Source: CBFCZU01 sp965602635
Lineage (GTDB): Bacteria; Planctomycetota; Phycisphaerae; SM23-33
Assembly: GCA_965602635.1 (NCBI GenBank)
Contig: CBFCZU010000192.1
Location: forward strand, 1-8,249
Direction: 5' to 3'
DNA length: 8,249 bases
Position numbers and translations under genes: made by a program. Shown here in pieces: positions 1-5,431 of this stretch. Every line of letters begins with the position of its first letter. Position 1 is the first letter of the stretch. The notes below the pieces were generated by a model. It had not been told where the DNA came from and made no database searches. It saw only the letters and a list, made by a program, of their open reading frames with translations.

Positions 1-43
1 GTTCCGGGTGTTTCCGAGGTGTCTCCGGCCGGTGTCGCGGCGG

Positions 44-796
44 CTACCTGCCTGCGGGCCAGGCGGTGGTCTGCACCCAGGGCGCGACGTAGGCCCTGAT
101 GAAGCCGGGCTTGGTGGAGTCGCCGTGGCTGCCGAAGTGGCCGCTGGAGGCCATCTCCTCCCGCCAGGCGATTTCGTAGAGCCCTGCGGGCTTCTTGTCG
201 AACCCGGTCAGCCCGGCCGAGGGGCCGCGGATGCCGTCAACGTTGCCGAAGAGCGTCGTCCCCACGCCCAGCAGGCCGACGTCGTGGCTCGAGTAGAAGT
301 TCACGATACCACTGCGGCAGCGGCTCAGTGCCTTGGCGAGCTTGTACGTCTTGGAGATGCTGGCGGACAGGAGTATCACCCCCTCGATCTTCCTGTCCTC
401 GGGCAGGGCCTCGGCGGCGAAGATGGCCACGCCGCCGCCCCCGCTGTGGCCAATGATGTACACCGGCCGGTCGGGGTGGCTGTCCTGGTAGTTGGTGACC
501 ATCTCGGCGATGCGCTTGGCGGCGATCCGGTTGCCGATGACGTCCATCTGGTTGAGCAGCGGCCCGGCCAGGGGGATGGGCCTACCCCAGGAGTGGATGG
601 GCATCGCCATGTCCACCGCCGAGCGCAGCAGCCCGCGGCGGACATCATAGGTGTAGCCGCCCTCGCCCTCGATGCCGGGCAGGATGATGACCAGCCCGCG
701 CTCAAGCCGGTGGGGCGTGACGTACTCTTTATTAGTTCCCCCGCAGCCGGCGGCGCAGACAGCGGAGAGCCCGATCGCGATTGCGGTCCTCTTCAT
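44..796 (-). CDS. Lipoprotein-like alpha/beta hydrolase, probably exported
   Basis: 250 residues. The N-terminus has Lys2-Arg3, a short hydrophobic stretch and AAGC ending at Cys18, a slightly degenerate lipobox, so an exported lipoprotein is likely. The body reads as an alpha/beta hydrolase: strand LVIILPG (35-41) after the signal, nucleophile elbow GHSGGGG with Ser118 as probable nucleophile, Asp172 in YSSHD as probable acid, and His220 or His224 in SSGHFGSH as probable base. The substrate cannot be named; an esterase, lipase or small-molecule hydrolase is possible. The start is supported by GGGAGG about six bases upstream of the ATG. It lies 81 bases downstream of another lipoprotein gene on the same strand and could be co-transcribed with it, but a promoter candidate sits just upstream. 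The stop is TAG. The fold call is firm; the catalytic acid and base are assigned from motif order only. Confidence 0.85.
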   Translation of the reverse strand: MKRTAIAIGLSAVCAAGCGGTNKEYVTPHRLERGLVIILPGIEGEGGYTYDVRRGLLRSAVDMAMPIHSWGRPIPLAGPLLNQMDVIGNRIAAKRIAEMVTNYQDSHPDRPVYIIGHSGGGGVAIFAAEALPEDRKIEGVILLSASISKTYKLAKALSRCRSGIVNFYSSHDVGLLGVGTTLFGNVDGIRGPSAGLTGFDKKPAGLYEIAWREEMASSGHFGSHGDSTKPGFIRAYVAPWVQTTAWPAGR

Positions 797-865
797 GTTC
801 GCCTCCCTGCACCGGGGTTGAGGCCGGCGGGACGTGACAGCTCACACCTCCGGCGTGGCCGCAAT

Positions 866-894
866 ATAATGAAGATGTCAGCGGCCGAAGTCAA
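866..894 (-). promoter_or_regulatory. Candidate sigma70-type promoter for the hydrolase gene
   Basis: Read on the minus strand, TTGACT (889-894) matches five of six -35 consensus bases. It is followed after exactly 17 bases by CATTAT (866-871), a four-of-six -10 match in a local AT island. The -35 lies inside the last codons of the upstream lipoprotein gene and the -10 just after its stop, so the hydrolase could be expressed independently. TATATT, three bases further downstream, is an alternative -10 but would give a 20-base spacer. Seen by pattern only. Confidence 0.4.
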
Positions 895-1546
895 TGAGTT
901 CCCAAGAGACTTTTGCATTACCCTCGGCGTCCACCCGGGCGCTGCGGACCACCTGCCCGGGCACCTCGTCGCTGAGGTGTATGCGAATCTGTCGCGTCTT
1001 CGTCCCGGCCGTCTTCGGCCAGGTGGCCACCCGGCATGCGACCTGCCTGGAGCCGACGAGCACCTCCTGCCTGGACCAGTGGGCATCGGGCGGGATGCTG
1101 TGTGCCCGCTGCCCGTCGGGCACCATCCGCGGCAGGCTAAGCCGGCGGGAGGCGCGCCGCCCGGACAGCGTGGTCGAGACGTCCAGCGTGACGGCCTTGG
1201 GGGTGACCTGCACGACGGTCTTTGTCACAGTCAGCCCGCCTGCGCCGCGGTAAGTGGCGAAGCTGCCGGCCTTTGCGTCCGCCCATGGCCCCTTGACGGA
1301 CCTTTTCGGCAGGGCAGGTCGGCGACCCTCGAGGCGCTTGAGCAGCTTGCTGGTGCGCCCGTCGGGTTTGCGGGGCGCCGGGTGACGAACGGGCCAGGGA
1401 GCGGGGTCGGCGGTATCGCCGGCCGACTCGGCCGCTTCGTTGGCGCGGGGCGGCTCGTCCGCCTGGCTCTTGCGCCTGGAGCAGCCGGCGGTCAGCATCG
1501 CCGCCGCCAGCGGCACGAGCACCAATCCGATCCAGCATCTGGGCAT
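878..1546 (-). CDS. Lipoprotein of unknown function
   Basis: 222 residues from the chosen ATG. The signal peptide has hydrophobic residues 6-20 and a good lipobox LTAGC with Cys22 as the lipidated residue. A Pro/Ala/Glu-rich linker (about 23-62) suggests a tether to the membrane. The remaining ~150 residues alternate polar and hydrophobic in beta-like fashion (LTVTKTVVQV, VTLDVSTTL, RQIRIHLSDEVPG) and end in WELIDFG. The block around SDEVPG (192-197) followed by a VVRS strand resembles poorly characterised planctomycete secreted proteins, but I cannot name a family with certainty. An in-frame ATG 25 codons upstream (1621) is less likely: GGAG lies seven bases before the chosen ATG, and only this start puts the signal peptide at the N-terminus. 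The stop is TGA. It is probably the first gene of a two-gene minus-strand unit with the hydrolase. Confidence 0.75.
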   Translation of the reverse strand: MPRCWIGLVLVPLAAAMLTAGCSRRKSQADEPPRANEAAESAGDTADPAPWPVRHPAPRKPDGRTSKLLKRLEGRRPALPKRSVKGPWADAKAGSFATYRGAGGLTVTKTVVQVTPKAVTLDVSTTLSGRRASRRLSLPRMVPDGQRAHSIPPDAHWSRQEVLVGSRQVACRVATWPKTAGTKTRQIRIHLSDEVPGQVVRSARVDAEGNAKVSWELIDFGR

Positions 1547-1785
1547 GGTCGTTCTCCACCAGCCGCCTGGCGGGCGCGGCGCCGACGAGGCAGCGGCGCG
1601 GCCCTTCCAGCCCGGGGGCATTGTGATGTATCGGACGGGGCGGGGGGCCGCTTAAGGTCCTTCCGGCAGGGGGCTTTGGGTCCTTCGCGGGCACGCCCGC
1701 CAGGGCGGAAGGCCGCCGCTCAGGGGCCCACCGAGGCGGCCGCGGAGGGCTGGCAATTTTTTTGAAATCACCCGTCTTTTTAGTC

Positions 1786-1815
1786 TTGAAATGCTTTACC
1801 AACGGCCGAAACAAT
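1786..1815 (+). promoter_or_regulatory. Candidate promoter for the DUF2007-like gene
   Basis: TTGAAA (1786-1791, five of six) and AACAAT (1810-1815, four of six) are separated by 18 bases, downstream of an AT-rich stretch that could act as an UP-like element. A second TTGAAA at 1762 has no good -10 at standard spacing. If this promoter is right, transcription starts near 1822 and the left arm of the inverted repeat at 1799-1807 would be promoter DNA rather than RNA. A transcription start further upstream would place the whole repeat in the leader. Confidence 0.3.
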
Positions 1816-1868
1816 TAACCGGAGTCTGTGAGAATGGCCGTTGGGTGAACCGGTTGGGAAAGACCAAC
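1799..1868 (+). promoter_or_regulatory. Inverted-repeat leader with alternative CCAAC/GTTGG pairings
   Basis: CCAACGGCC (1799-1807) is a perfect 9-base complement of GGCCGTTGG (1836-1844). Just after it, GTTGG (1853-1857) can pair across a six-base loop with CCAAC (1864-1868), ending four bases before the GAGGG ribosome-binding site (1872-1876). The pentamers occur in the order CCAAC, GTTGG, GTTGG, CCAAC, so arms 1-2/3-4 or arms 1-3/2-4 could form. An 8-base palindrome AACCGGTT (1848-1855) overlaps the third arm. It matches no riboswitch class I recognise. It may be a leader RNA switch or paired operators, or it may be chance. Confidence 0.35.
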
Positions 1869-1883
1869 AACGAGGGAATGAAC

Positions 1884-2312
1884 ATGCCTGTCCACGACGA
1901 AAAGGTCGGGGGCCGCGGTCCGGACGAGGCCGACCAGTACGTCCCCGTACTCTACGCCCACTCCGTCGAAGAGGCCGAACGATACTGCCAGCTCCTGGAA
2001 GACCACGACATCCCGGCTATCGTGGATGACGACTACGAGGATGTGGAATCGTTCCACAGCGCGGGTGTCCGGCAGGGAGTGCCCGTGCTGGCGCCGGGAT
2101 CCTTCCGGGAGGAGGCGCAGGCGCTGATAGCCAGCCTGGAAGAGATGGGCGAGCTGGTCGATGAGGTGGGCGAGCCGCTGGACGAGGGAAGCGACCGCGG
2201 CGGCGACAGCGACCTGTCCGACGACTACGACTACGAAGACGAGGACGAGGGCCTGGGCGAGCTGGAAGGCGCCGACCAGGTGAGCGGATACGGCGAGGAC
2301 GAAGAGGATTAG
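1884..2312 (+). CDS. DUF2007-like (putative signal-transducing) protein with acidic tail
   Basis: 142 residues. Residues 19-86 fit the DUF2007 pattern: YVPVLYAHSVEEAERY as a first strand and helix, then CQLLEDHDIPAIV, where family members have a residue run ending in 'gIpa.v', then VPVLAPGSFREEAQALI as the closing strand and helix. The family is annotated as putative prokaryotic signal transducers with ferredoxin-like folds; its ligand is not established. Residues 86-142 form an extreme acidic tail, 27 Asp/Glu against a single Arg, beyond the usual domain and probably disordered. The start at 1884 is chosen because GAGGG lies seven bases upstream; the ATG at 1878 is only one base from it, and ATG 1791 has no such site. 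The next gene, 97 bases downstream, encodes a strongly basic protein. No signal peptide, so cytoplasmic. The stop is TAG. Confidence 0.7.
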   Translation: MPVHDEKVGGRGPDEADQYVPVLYAHSVEEAERYCQLLEDHDIPAIVDDDYEDVESFHSAGVRQGVPVLAPGSFREEAQALIASLEEMGELVDEVGEPLDEGSDRGGDSDLSDDYDYEDEDEGLGELEGADQVSGYGEDEED

Positions 2313-2409
2313 TGATCCTCTCGGCTTCGGGGAGGGAAGGCGTTGTCGGTCCGTTGTGCCGGGGGTACCGGCTTGAGGGCCGAGGCGAGCTGCGGCGCAA
2401 GGAGAAGCC

Positions 2410-2739
2410 ATGACCGAGAATCGCGATGCTGAGGACCGGCCGGAAGGGCCGCCCAGCGGTAAGGAACGCCGGGGCGAGGATCGCCGCGGTGCGGAGCGCC
2501 GCAACGTGGTCGATCGGCGTCTGGGCCTGGACCGGCGCCGTGGCCCGGGGCGGAGACGAAGCGACAGCCGGCGCGCCGCCGAAGAAGGCGAGATGACCGA
2601 CGAGCAGTTCGACTTCGTCATGGCCATCGATAAGTACAAGCGCGTCAACGATCGCCCCTTCCCCACCTGGACCGAGGTGCTGGACGTTATCCTCGCTTTG
2701 GGCTATCGAAAGGTTGCGGAACCGAAAGATCTCAAGTAG
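2410..2739 (+). CDS. Arg-Arg repeat protein with conserved C-terminal domain
   Basis: 109 residues, no signal peptide or membrane segment. Residues 18-55 carry seven Arg clusters starting at positions 20, 25, 30, 36, 42, 48 and 54, each usually preceded by Glu or Asp; 16 of these 38 residues are Arg. Residues 61-104 form a separate, normal-composition helical domain (MTDEQFDFVMAIDKYKR, then PFPTWTEVLDVILALGYRKV). From memory, this block recurs in planctomycete proteins as a conserved hypothetical, but I have no functional assignment. The Arg region could bind RNA, DNA or an acidic protein; the acidic DUF2007-like product encoded just upstream is an obvious candidate. The start is supported by AAGGAG five bases before the ATG. 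It is probably co-transcribed with 1884-2312. The stop TAG overlaps a TAGAAT that may be a -10 box for the next gene. Confidence 0.7.
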   Translation: MTENRDAEDRPEGPPSGKERRGEDRRGAERRNVVDRRLGLDRRRGPGRRRSDSRRAAEEGEMTDEQFDFVMAIDKYKRVNDRPFPTWTEVLDVILALGYRKVAEPKDLK

Positions 2740-2742
2740 AAT
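2714..2742 (+). promoter_or_regulatory. Candidate promoter for the membrane protein gene
   Basis: TAGAAT (2737-2742) matches five of six -10 bases and overlaps the TAG stop of the preceding gene. TTGCGG (2714-2719) lies 17 bases upstream as a weak three-of-six -35. The same TAGAAT recurs in front of the gene at 5469, which lends some support. Confidence 0.3.
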
Positions 2743-2772
2743 ATCGAGGTTGGAGACTAAGGAAGGCGTTTG

Positions 2773-3417
2773 ATGCTCGGGATCGGACAGATGAGTCTGC
2801 TGGTGCAGGTCGCGGCGGTGGTGGTGCCGGTGGCGCTGTACTTCTTCCTGCTGGGGCTGCTCAACAGCCGCTCGGCGCCGCAACTGGTGCGCGGGCGGAC
2901 GGACTTCATCTGCCTGATCGCGGCGTTCTCGCCGATCTTCTGCGTCCCGGTTCTGCGCTGCTTCGGGGCCTCGGCCTGGGCGGTGGTGGGGGTGCTCGGG
3001 GTGCTGGTCGCGACGGCCGCCCTGCTGGGCCCGGCGCGGGCGGGCAACTGGGTGATCTACAACATCGCCCTGCCCGATGCCGTGCGGGCCGCCGAGCGGG
3101 CGCTGCAGGCGATGGGCCTGACGTTCGGTCGCAGCGGGCGACAGATCGTCCTGGAAGGGATGGACGCGAAGGTGAGCTTCACCTCCCTGCCGGTGCTGCG
3201 GAACGTCTCGCTCACAGCCGAGGGCGAAGACGCCGCCTGGCTCCAGAAAGACTTCGAGCACCAGTTGGGAGAGCAACTGAATACCGTGCACGCGGGCGCG
3301 ACGGCCATGGCCTCGGCGTTCCTGATGGTATCCACCGCCATGCTCGTCGCCCCCATGGCGCTCTTCGCCGACCGCGTGCCGGAGATGGTGCGGCTGCTCA
3401 CCGACCTGGTAAAGTAG
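2773..3417 (+). CDS. Four-helix inner-membrane protein of unknown function
   Basis: 214 residues. Predicted membrane segments by hydrophobicity are at about 8-30 (LLVQVAAVVVPVALYFFLL), 45-64, 67-86 and 174-198. Between the third and fourth lies a soluble region (about 92-172) with the look of a small alpha/beta domain: LPDAVRAAERALQAMGL, then GRSGRQIVLE and AKVSFTSLPVLRNVSLTAEG. The ends and the soluble domain are likely in the same or opposite compartments depending on topology, which I cannot fix. No family recognised; it resembles uncharacterised planctomycete membrane proteins. ATG 2773 is preceded by AAGGAAGG; a TTG directly before it (2770) would add one residue, and the in-frame ATG at 2791 would cost part of the first helix. 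Its stop is TAG, and rpmE starts 36 bases later, so the two may share a transcript. Confidence 0.7.
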   Translation: MLGIGQMSLLVQVAAVVVPVALYFFLLGLLNSRSAPQLVRGRTDFICLIAAFSPIFCVPVLRCFGASAWAVVGVLGVLVATAALLGPARAGNWVIYNIALPDAVRAAERALQAMGLTFGRSGRQIVLEGMDAKVSFTSLPVLRNVSLTAEGEDAAWLQKDFEHQLGEQLNTVHAGATAMASAFLMVSTAMLVAPMALFADRVPEMVRLLTDLVK

Positions 3418-3453
3418 CCGGGGCAGCAATCGGGCGGCTTAGGCAGGACAGAC

Positions 3454-3681
3454 ATGAAGACAGAGATACACCCTGAGTATGCCGAAGTGTCGGTGACCTG
3501 TGCGTGCGGCAACACGTTCACCACCCGGTCCACGCTTTGCTCGGACGCGCGGGTGGAGATATGCTCGGCCTGTCACCCGTTCTACACGGGCAAGCAGAAG
3601 TTCGTGGACACGGCCGGGAGGGTGGAGAAGTTCCAGCGCAAGTACGGCGGGGACTACTTCAAGAAATCGGAAAAGAAGTAG
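3454..3681 (+). CDS. rpmE: 50S ribosomal protein L31 (zinc-binding type)
   Basis: 75 residues, the normal length for bL31. The match is clear along its length: MKTEIHPEY at the start, CACGNTF, SDARVEICSACHPFYTGKQ, and GRVEKFQRKYG near the end. Cys16, Cys18, Cys37 and Cys40 form the zinc-binding set of the Cys-containing form of L31, as opposed to the Cys-less, zinc-independent paralogue made under zinc starvation. An extra Cys29 lies between the pairs. The protein sits on the large subunit and bridges to the 30S head. The ribosome-binding site is modest (AGGCAGGA, about six bases before the ATG). It follows the membrane protein gene by 36 bases and is ended by a terminator at 3697-3729. The stop is TAG. 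rpmE beside prfA is a common bacterial arrangement. Confidence 0.97.
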   Translation: MKTEIHPEYAEVSVTCACGNTFTTRSTLCSDARVEICSACHPFYTGKQKFVDTAGRVEKFQRKYGGDYFKKSEKK

Positions 3682-3696
3682 CACCCCGATTCGTGT

Positions 3697-3729
3697 AAGG
3701 CCGGCCGTCGAGCGCGCGCCGGCTTTATT
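3697..3729 (+). terminator. Rho-independent terminator after rpmE
   Basis: The left arm AAGGCCGGC (3697-3705) pairs with GCCGGCTTT (3718-3726) through nine positions including one G-U wobble, around a 12-base GC-rich loop, followed by ATT. It lies 16 bases past the rpmE stop and ends the upstream block before prfA. The T-tract is short, so read-through into prfA is possible. Confidence 0.6.
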
Positions 3730-3792
3730 CGTGCGTTCACGCGCGGGTTCCGCCCGGCGGTTCGACCGGTCCTGTTGATTCTCGGCGATGCG

Positions 3793-4899
3793 ATGTCCAA
3801 AGCCCATGCCAATCTGATCGCCAGGCTCGAAGAGGCGGCGGTGCGCTTCGACGAGCTCACGGCCGAGATGAACGACCCGGCGGTCGCCACCGACGCCGGC
3901 CGGATCGTGGCGGCGGCCACCGAGCACGCCTCGCTGGGGCGGCTGGTGGAGCCTTACCGCAGCTACGTGGACCTTGAAGACCGGATCGGGCAGGCGCGTG
4001 CGATCATGGACGACCCGGGCGCGGAGGCGGAGCTGAAGGAGCTGGCCGCCACGGAGATCGAGGAACTCTCCGCCCAGGGCGAGTCGCTGATGGACGAGAT
4101 CCAGGGCCGCCTGGTGCTCTCCGACAAGGCGGGCATCGACTCGGTGCTGCTGGAGATCCGCGCCGGCACCGGCGGCGAGGAGGCCGCCCTTTTCGCCGCC
4201 GACCTGCTGGGCATGTACACGCGATACGCCGAGGCGCGGGGCTGGAAGGTCGAGCTGCTCTCGGCCAGCGGCACCGACCTGGGCGGGTTCCGCGAGGTCG
4301 TCGCCAACATCCGGGGCCGGGACGTCTATCAGCACCTCTGCTACGAGGGCGGCGGGCACCGCGTCCAGCGCGTGCCGCGGACCGAGACGCAGGGGCGGAT
4401 CCACACCTCGGCGGCGACGGTGGCGGTGCTGCCCGAGCCGGAGAACATCGAGGTGGAGATCAACTGGGACAAGGACGTCGCCGAGCACGTCAGCCGCGCC
4501 GGCGGCCCGGGCGGGCAGAACGTCAACAAGGTTTCCTCAGCCGTCAAGCTGGAGCACAAGCCCACGGGCATAACCGTCTCGATGCGTGACGAGAAGAGCC
4601 AGCACAAGAACCGCTCCAAGGCGCGGCGGATACTCGCCGGGCGGGTGCACGAGCACTTCCGCCAGGCACAGGCCGAGCGCGAGGCGGCCACGCGAAAGAG
4701 CATGGTCGGCTCGGGCGACCGCTCCCAGCGAATCCGCACCTACAACTTCCCCCAGAACCGTTGCACCGACCACCGCCTCAAGGGCGCCGGCGCCGAGGGC
4801 GCCAACTGCAACCTCCAGGCCGTCCTTGCCGGCGAGCTGGACGGGCTGATCTCGGCCCTGACCGCCCAGGAAAAGACCCGCCGCCTGGCCGAGCTGTAA
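3793..4899 (+). CDS. prfA: Peptide chain release factor 1 (RF1)
   Basis: 368 residues, close to the usual ~360. RF1 recognises UAA and UAG stop codons in the ribosomal A site and triggers peptidyl-tRNA hydrolysis. The N-terminal coiled region spans about 1-110; the PCRF domain includes IRAGTGGEEAALFAADLL. The stop-codon tripeptide is Pro195-Arg196-Thr197 in RVPRTETQGRIHTSA: the P-x-T form marks RF1, whereas RF2 has SPF. The catalytic GGQ is at 240-242 in RAGGPGGQNVNKVSSAVK; its Gln is normally methylated by PrmC. The C-terminal tail is intact (GSGDRSQRIRTYNFPQNRCTDHR). The ATG at 3793 gives the standard N-terminus, but no Shine-Dalgarno sequence is visible before it or before the in-frame TTG at 3775. 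The prmC gene often found after prfA is absent. The stop is TAA. Confidence 0.97.
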   Translation: MSKAHANLIARLEEAAVRFDELTAEMNDPAVATDAGRIVAAATEHASLGRLVEPYRSYVDLEDRIGQARAIMDDPGAEAELKELAATEIEELSAQGESLMDEIQGRLVLSDKAGIDSVLLEIRAGTGGEEAALFAADLLGMYTRYAEARGWKVELLSASGTDLGGFREVVANIRGRDVYQHLCYEGGGHRVQRVPRTETQGRIHTSAATVAVLPEPENIEVEINWDKDVAEHVSRAGGPGGQNVNKVSSAVKLEHKPTGITVSMRDEKSQHKNRSKARRILAGRVHEHFRQAQAEREAATRKSMVGSGDRSQRIRTYNFPQNRCTDHRLKGAGAEGANCNLQAVLAGELDGLISALTAQEKTRRLAEL

Positions 4900-4957
4900 G
4901 GGCCTGCCCGGGCGCGGCCGAAGGCCGCCTCGAGTCGGCGGATTCACCTGGGCCGCT

Positions 4958-4976
4958 GCACTGCCAGTGCTATAAT
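4958..4976 (+). promoter_or_regulatory. Extended -10 promoter of nfu overlapped by a palindrome (operator candidate)
   Basis: TGC-TATAAT (TG at 4968-4969, TATAAT at 4971-4976) is a perfect -10 with the extended TGn element; no good -35 is present, as is common for this promoter type. Directly abutting the hexamer is a perfect inverted repeat GCACTG-C-CAGTGC (4958-4970), which includes the TG. A protein bound there would mask the -10 region. Predicted start near 4983, giving a leader of about 55 bases before the ATG at 5038. The promoter is well supported; the operator is inference. Confidence 0.6.
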
Positions 4977-5037
4977 GAAACGTGTCCGGCGGACGAGGCG
5001 ACGCCTTCGCCGGGCGAGAGAAGAATCGGAGAAATAC

Positions 5038-5295
5038 ATGAGTGACCAGGCCAGCGACCAGCCGACGTTGAACGATCGCATCACCGAGGTGATCGGGCAG
5101 ATTCGACCCCACATACAGGCCGATGGCGGCGACATCGAACTGGTGAACGTTGACGCCGACAGCGGCAAGGTCTCGGTCCGCTTCCACGGCGCCTGCCGCG
5201 GCTGCCCCATGGCGGCGATGACGCTCAAGATGGGCGTGGAGAGGCATCTCAAGGACCAGGTGCCGGAGGTGGCGGAGGTAGAGGCCGTTGACTGA
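5038..5295 (+). CDS. Nfu-type iron-sulfur cluster scaffold/carrier (NifU C-terminal domain)
   Basis: 85 residues consisting of a single Nfu domain. The signature is complete: RPHIQADGGDIELVNVD (23-39), then VRFHGACRGCPMAAMTLK with the Cys53-x-x-Cys56 pair that holds a bridging [4Fe-4S] cluster in a dimer, then a C-terminal helix and a VEAVD end. Such single-domain proteins act late in Fe-S assembly, passing clusters to target enzymes in the cytoplasm. There is no A-type or IscU-like N-terminal domain and no isc or suf gene beside it. The start at 5038 is supported by GGAG six bases upstream; an in-frame ATG at 4975 overlaps the -10 box and is not usable. It has its own promoter and is followed by two hairpins, so it is probably a single-gene unit. 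The stop is TGA. Confidence 0.93.
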   Translation: MSDQASDQPTLNDRITEVIGQIRPHIQADGGDIELVNVDADSGKVSVRFHGACRGCPMAAMTLKMGVERHLKDQVPEVAEVEAVD

Positions 5296-5308
5296 CAGAA
5301 TGCCGGCG

Positions 5309-5333
5309 TGTCGGCGGACGGGCACCGCCGACA
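5309..5333 (+). other. Perfect 9-bp hairpin downstream of nfu
   Basis: TGTCGGCGG (5309-5317) and CCGCCGACA (5325-5333) are perfect complements around a seven-base loop, 13 bases past the nfu stop. There is no T-tract, so it is not a terminator alone. It may protect the mRNA 3' end or act together with the terminator that starts eight bases later. Confidence 0.5.
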
Positions 5334-5340
5334 AGTGAGT

Positions 5341-5371
5341 AAAGGGCCGAGAAGTGCTCGGTCCTTTGTCT
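5341..5371 (+). terminator. Rho-independent terminator after nfu
   Basis: AAAGGGCCGAG (5341-5351) pairs with CTCGGTCCTTT (5357-5367) over eleven positions with one G-U wobble, around a five-base loop, then GTCTT. The A-rich left base and T-rich right base let it work to some degree in either direction. It separates nfu from the promoter of the next gene. Confidence 0.75.
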
Positions 5372-5422
5372 TGCGCTCCTGCCGGGCGGGCGGACTTTCT
5401 TCCGGCCCTTTGACCGGACCGC

Positions 5423-5431
5423 TGGTAGAAT
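5423..5431 (+). promoter_or_regulatory. Extended -10 promoter of the triple-repeat protein gene
   Basis: TGG-TAGAAT (TG at 5423-5424, TAGAAT at 5426-5431) is an extended -10 element with a five-of-six hexamer. TTGACC at 5410-5415 is only ten bases upstream, too close to serve as its -35. Predicted start near 5438, about 30 bases before the ATG. The ATG formed inside the -10 (5430) is therefore unlikely to be translated. Confidence 0.45.

Larger units (their letters stand above)
1547..1883. other. Divergent intergenic region, 337 bases
   Basis: This separates the minus-strand lipoprotein genes from the plus-strand genes. The left half is very GC-rich. It holds an 8-base direct repeat GGTCCTTC at 1656-1663 and 1679-1686 (period 23) and a compact inverted repeat GCGGGC-AC-GCCCGC at 1687-1700, flanked by CCTTC (1682-1686) and GAAGG (1708-1712). 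The right half, from about 1755, turns AT-rich (T-run 1757-1763, two TTGAAA hexamers at 1762 and 1786) and holds the likely promoter and structured leader of the next gene. No convincing promoter was found for the minus-strand lipoprotein gene. I see no protein gene here: the in-frame extension back to an ATG at 1791 lacks a ribosome-binding site. Confidence 0.6.

Noticed and set aside
865..870. TATAAT on the plus strand
   Set aside because: It would drive transcription antisense into the lipoprotein gene, has no TGn extension or -35, and the same AT island is better explained as the -10 of the minus-strand hydrolase gene.
8..1765. Plus-strand open frame of 585 codons covering the left part of the window
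   Set aside because: It runs antisense to two minus-strand genes that have ribosome-binding sites, lipoprotein signals and, for one, a clear hydrolase fold. Its own translation is Gly/Pro/Arg/Ala-rich without motifs, as expected of a GC-bias shadow.
3407..3415. TGG-TAAAGT as an extended -10 promoter for rpmE
   Set aside because: It lies in the last codons of the membrane protein gene, matches only four of six -10 bases and has no -35; it may simply be coding sequence.
2017..3429. Minus-strand open frame of 470 codons opposite the Arg-repeat and membrane protein genes
   Set aside because: Low-complexity Arg/Pro/His-rich translation, no ribosome-binding site, and it lies opposite well-supported genes.
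3750..3760. Palindrome CCGCC-C-GGCGG before prfA
   Set aside because: Short and pure GC in a GC-rich background, with no T-tract or promoter next to it; chance is a sufficient explanation.
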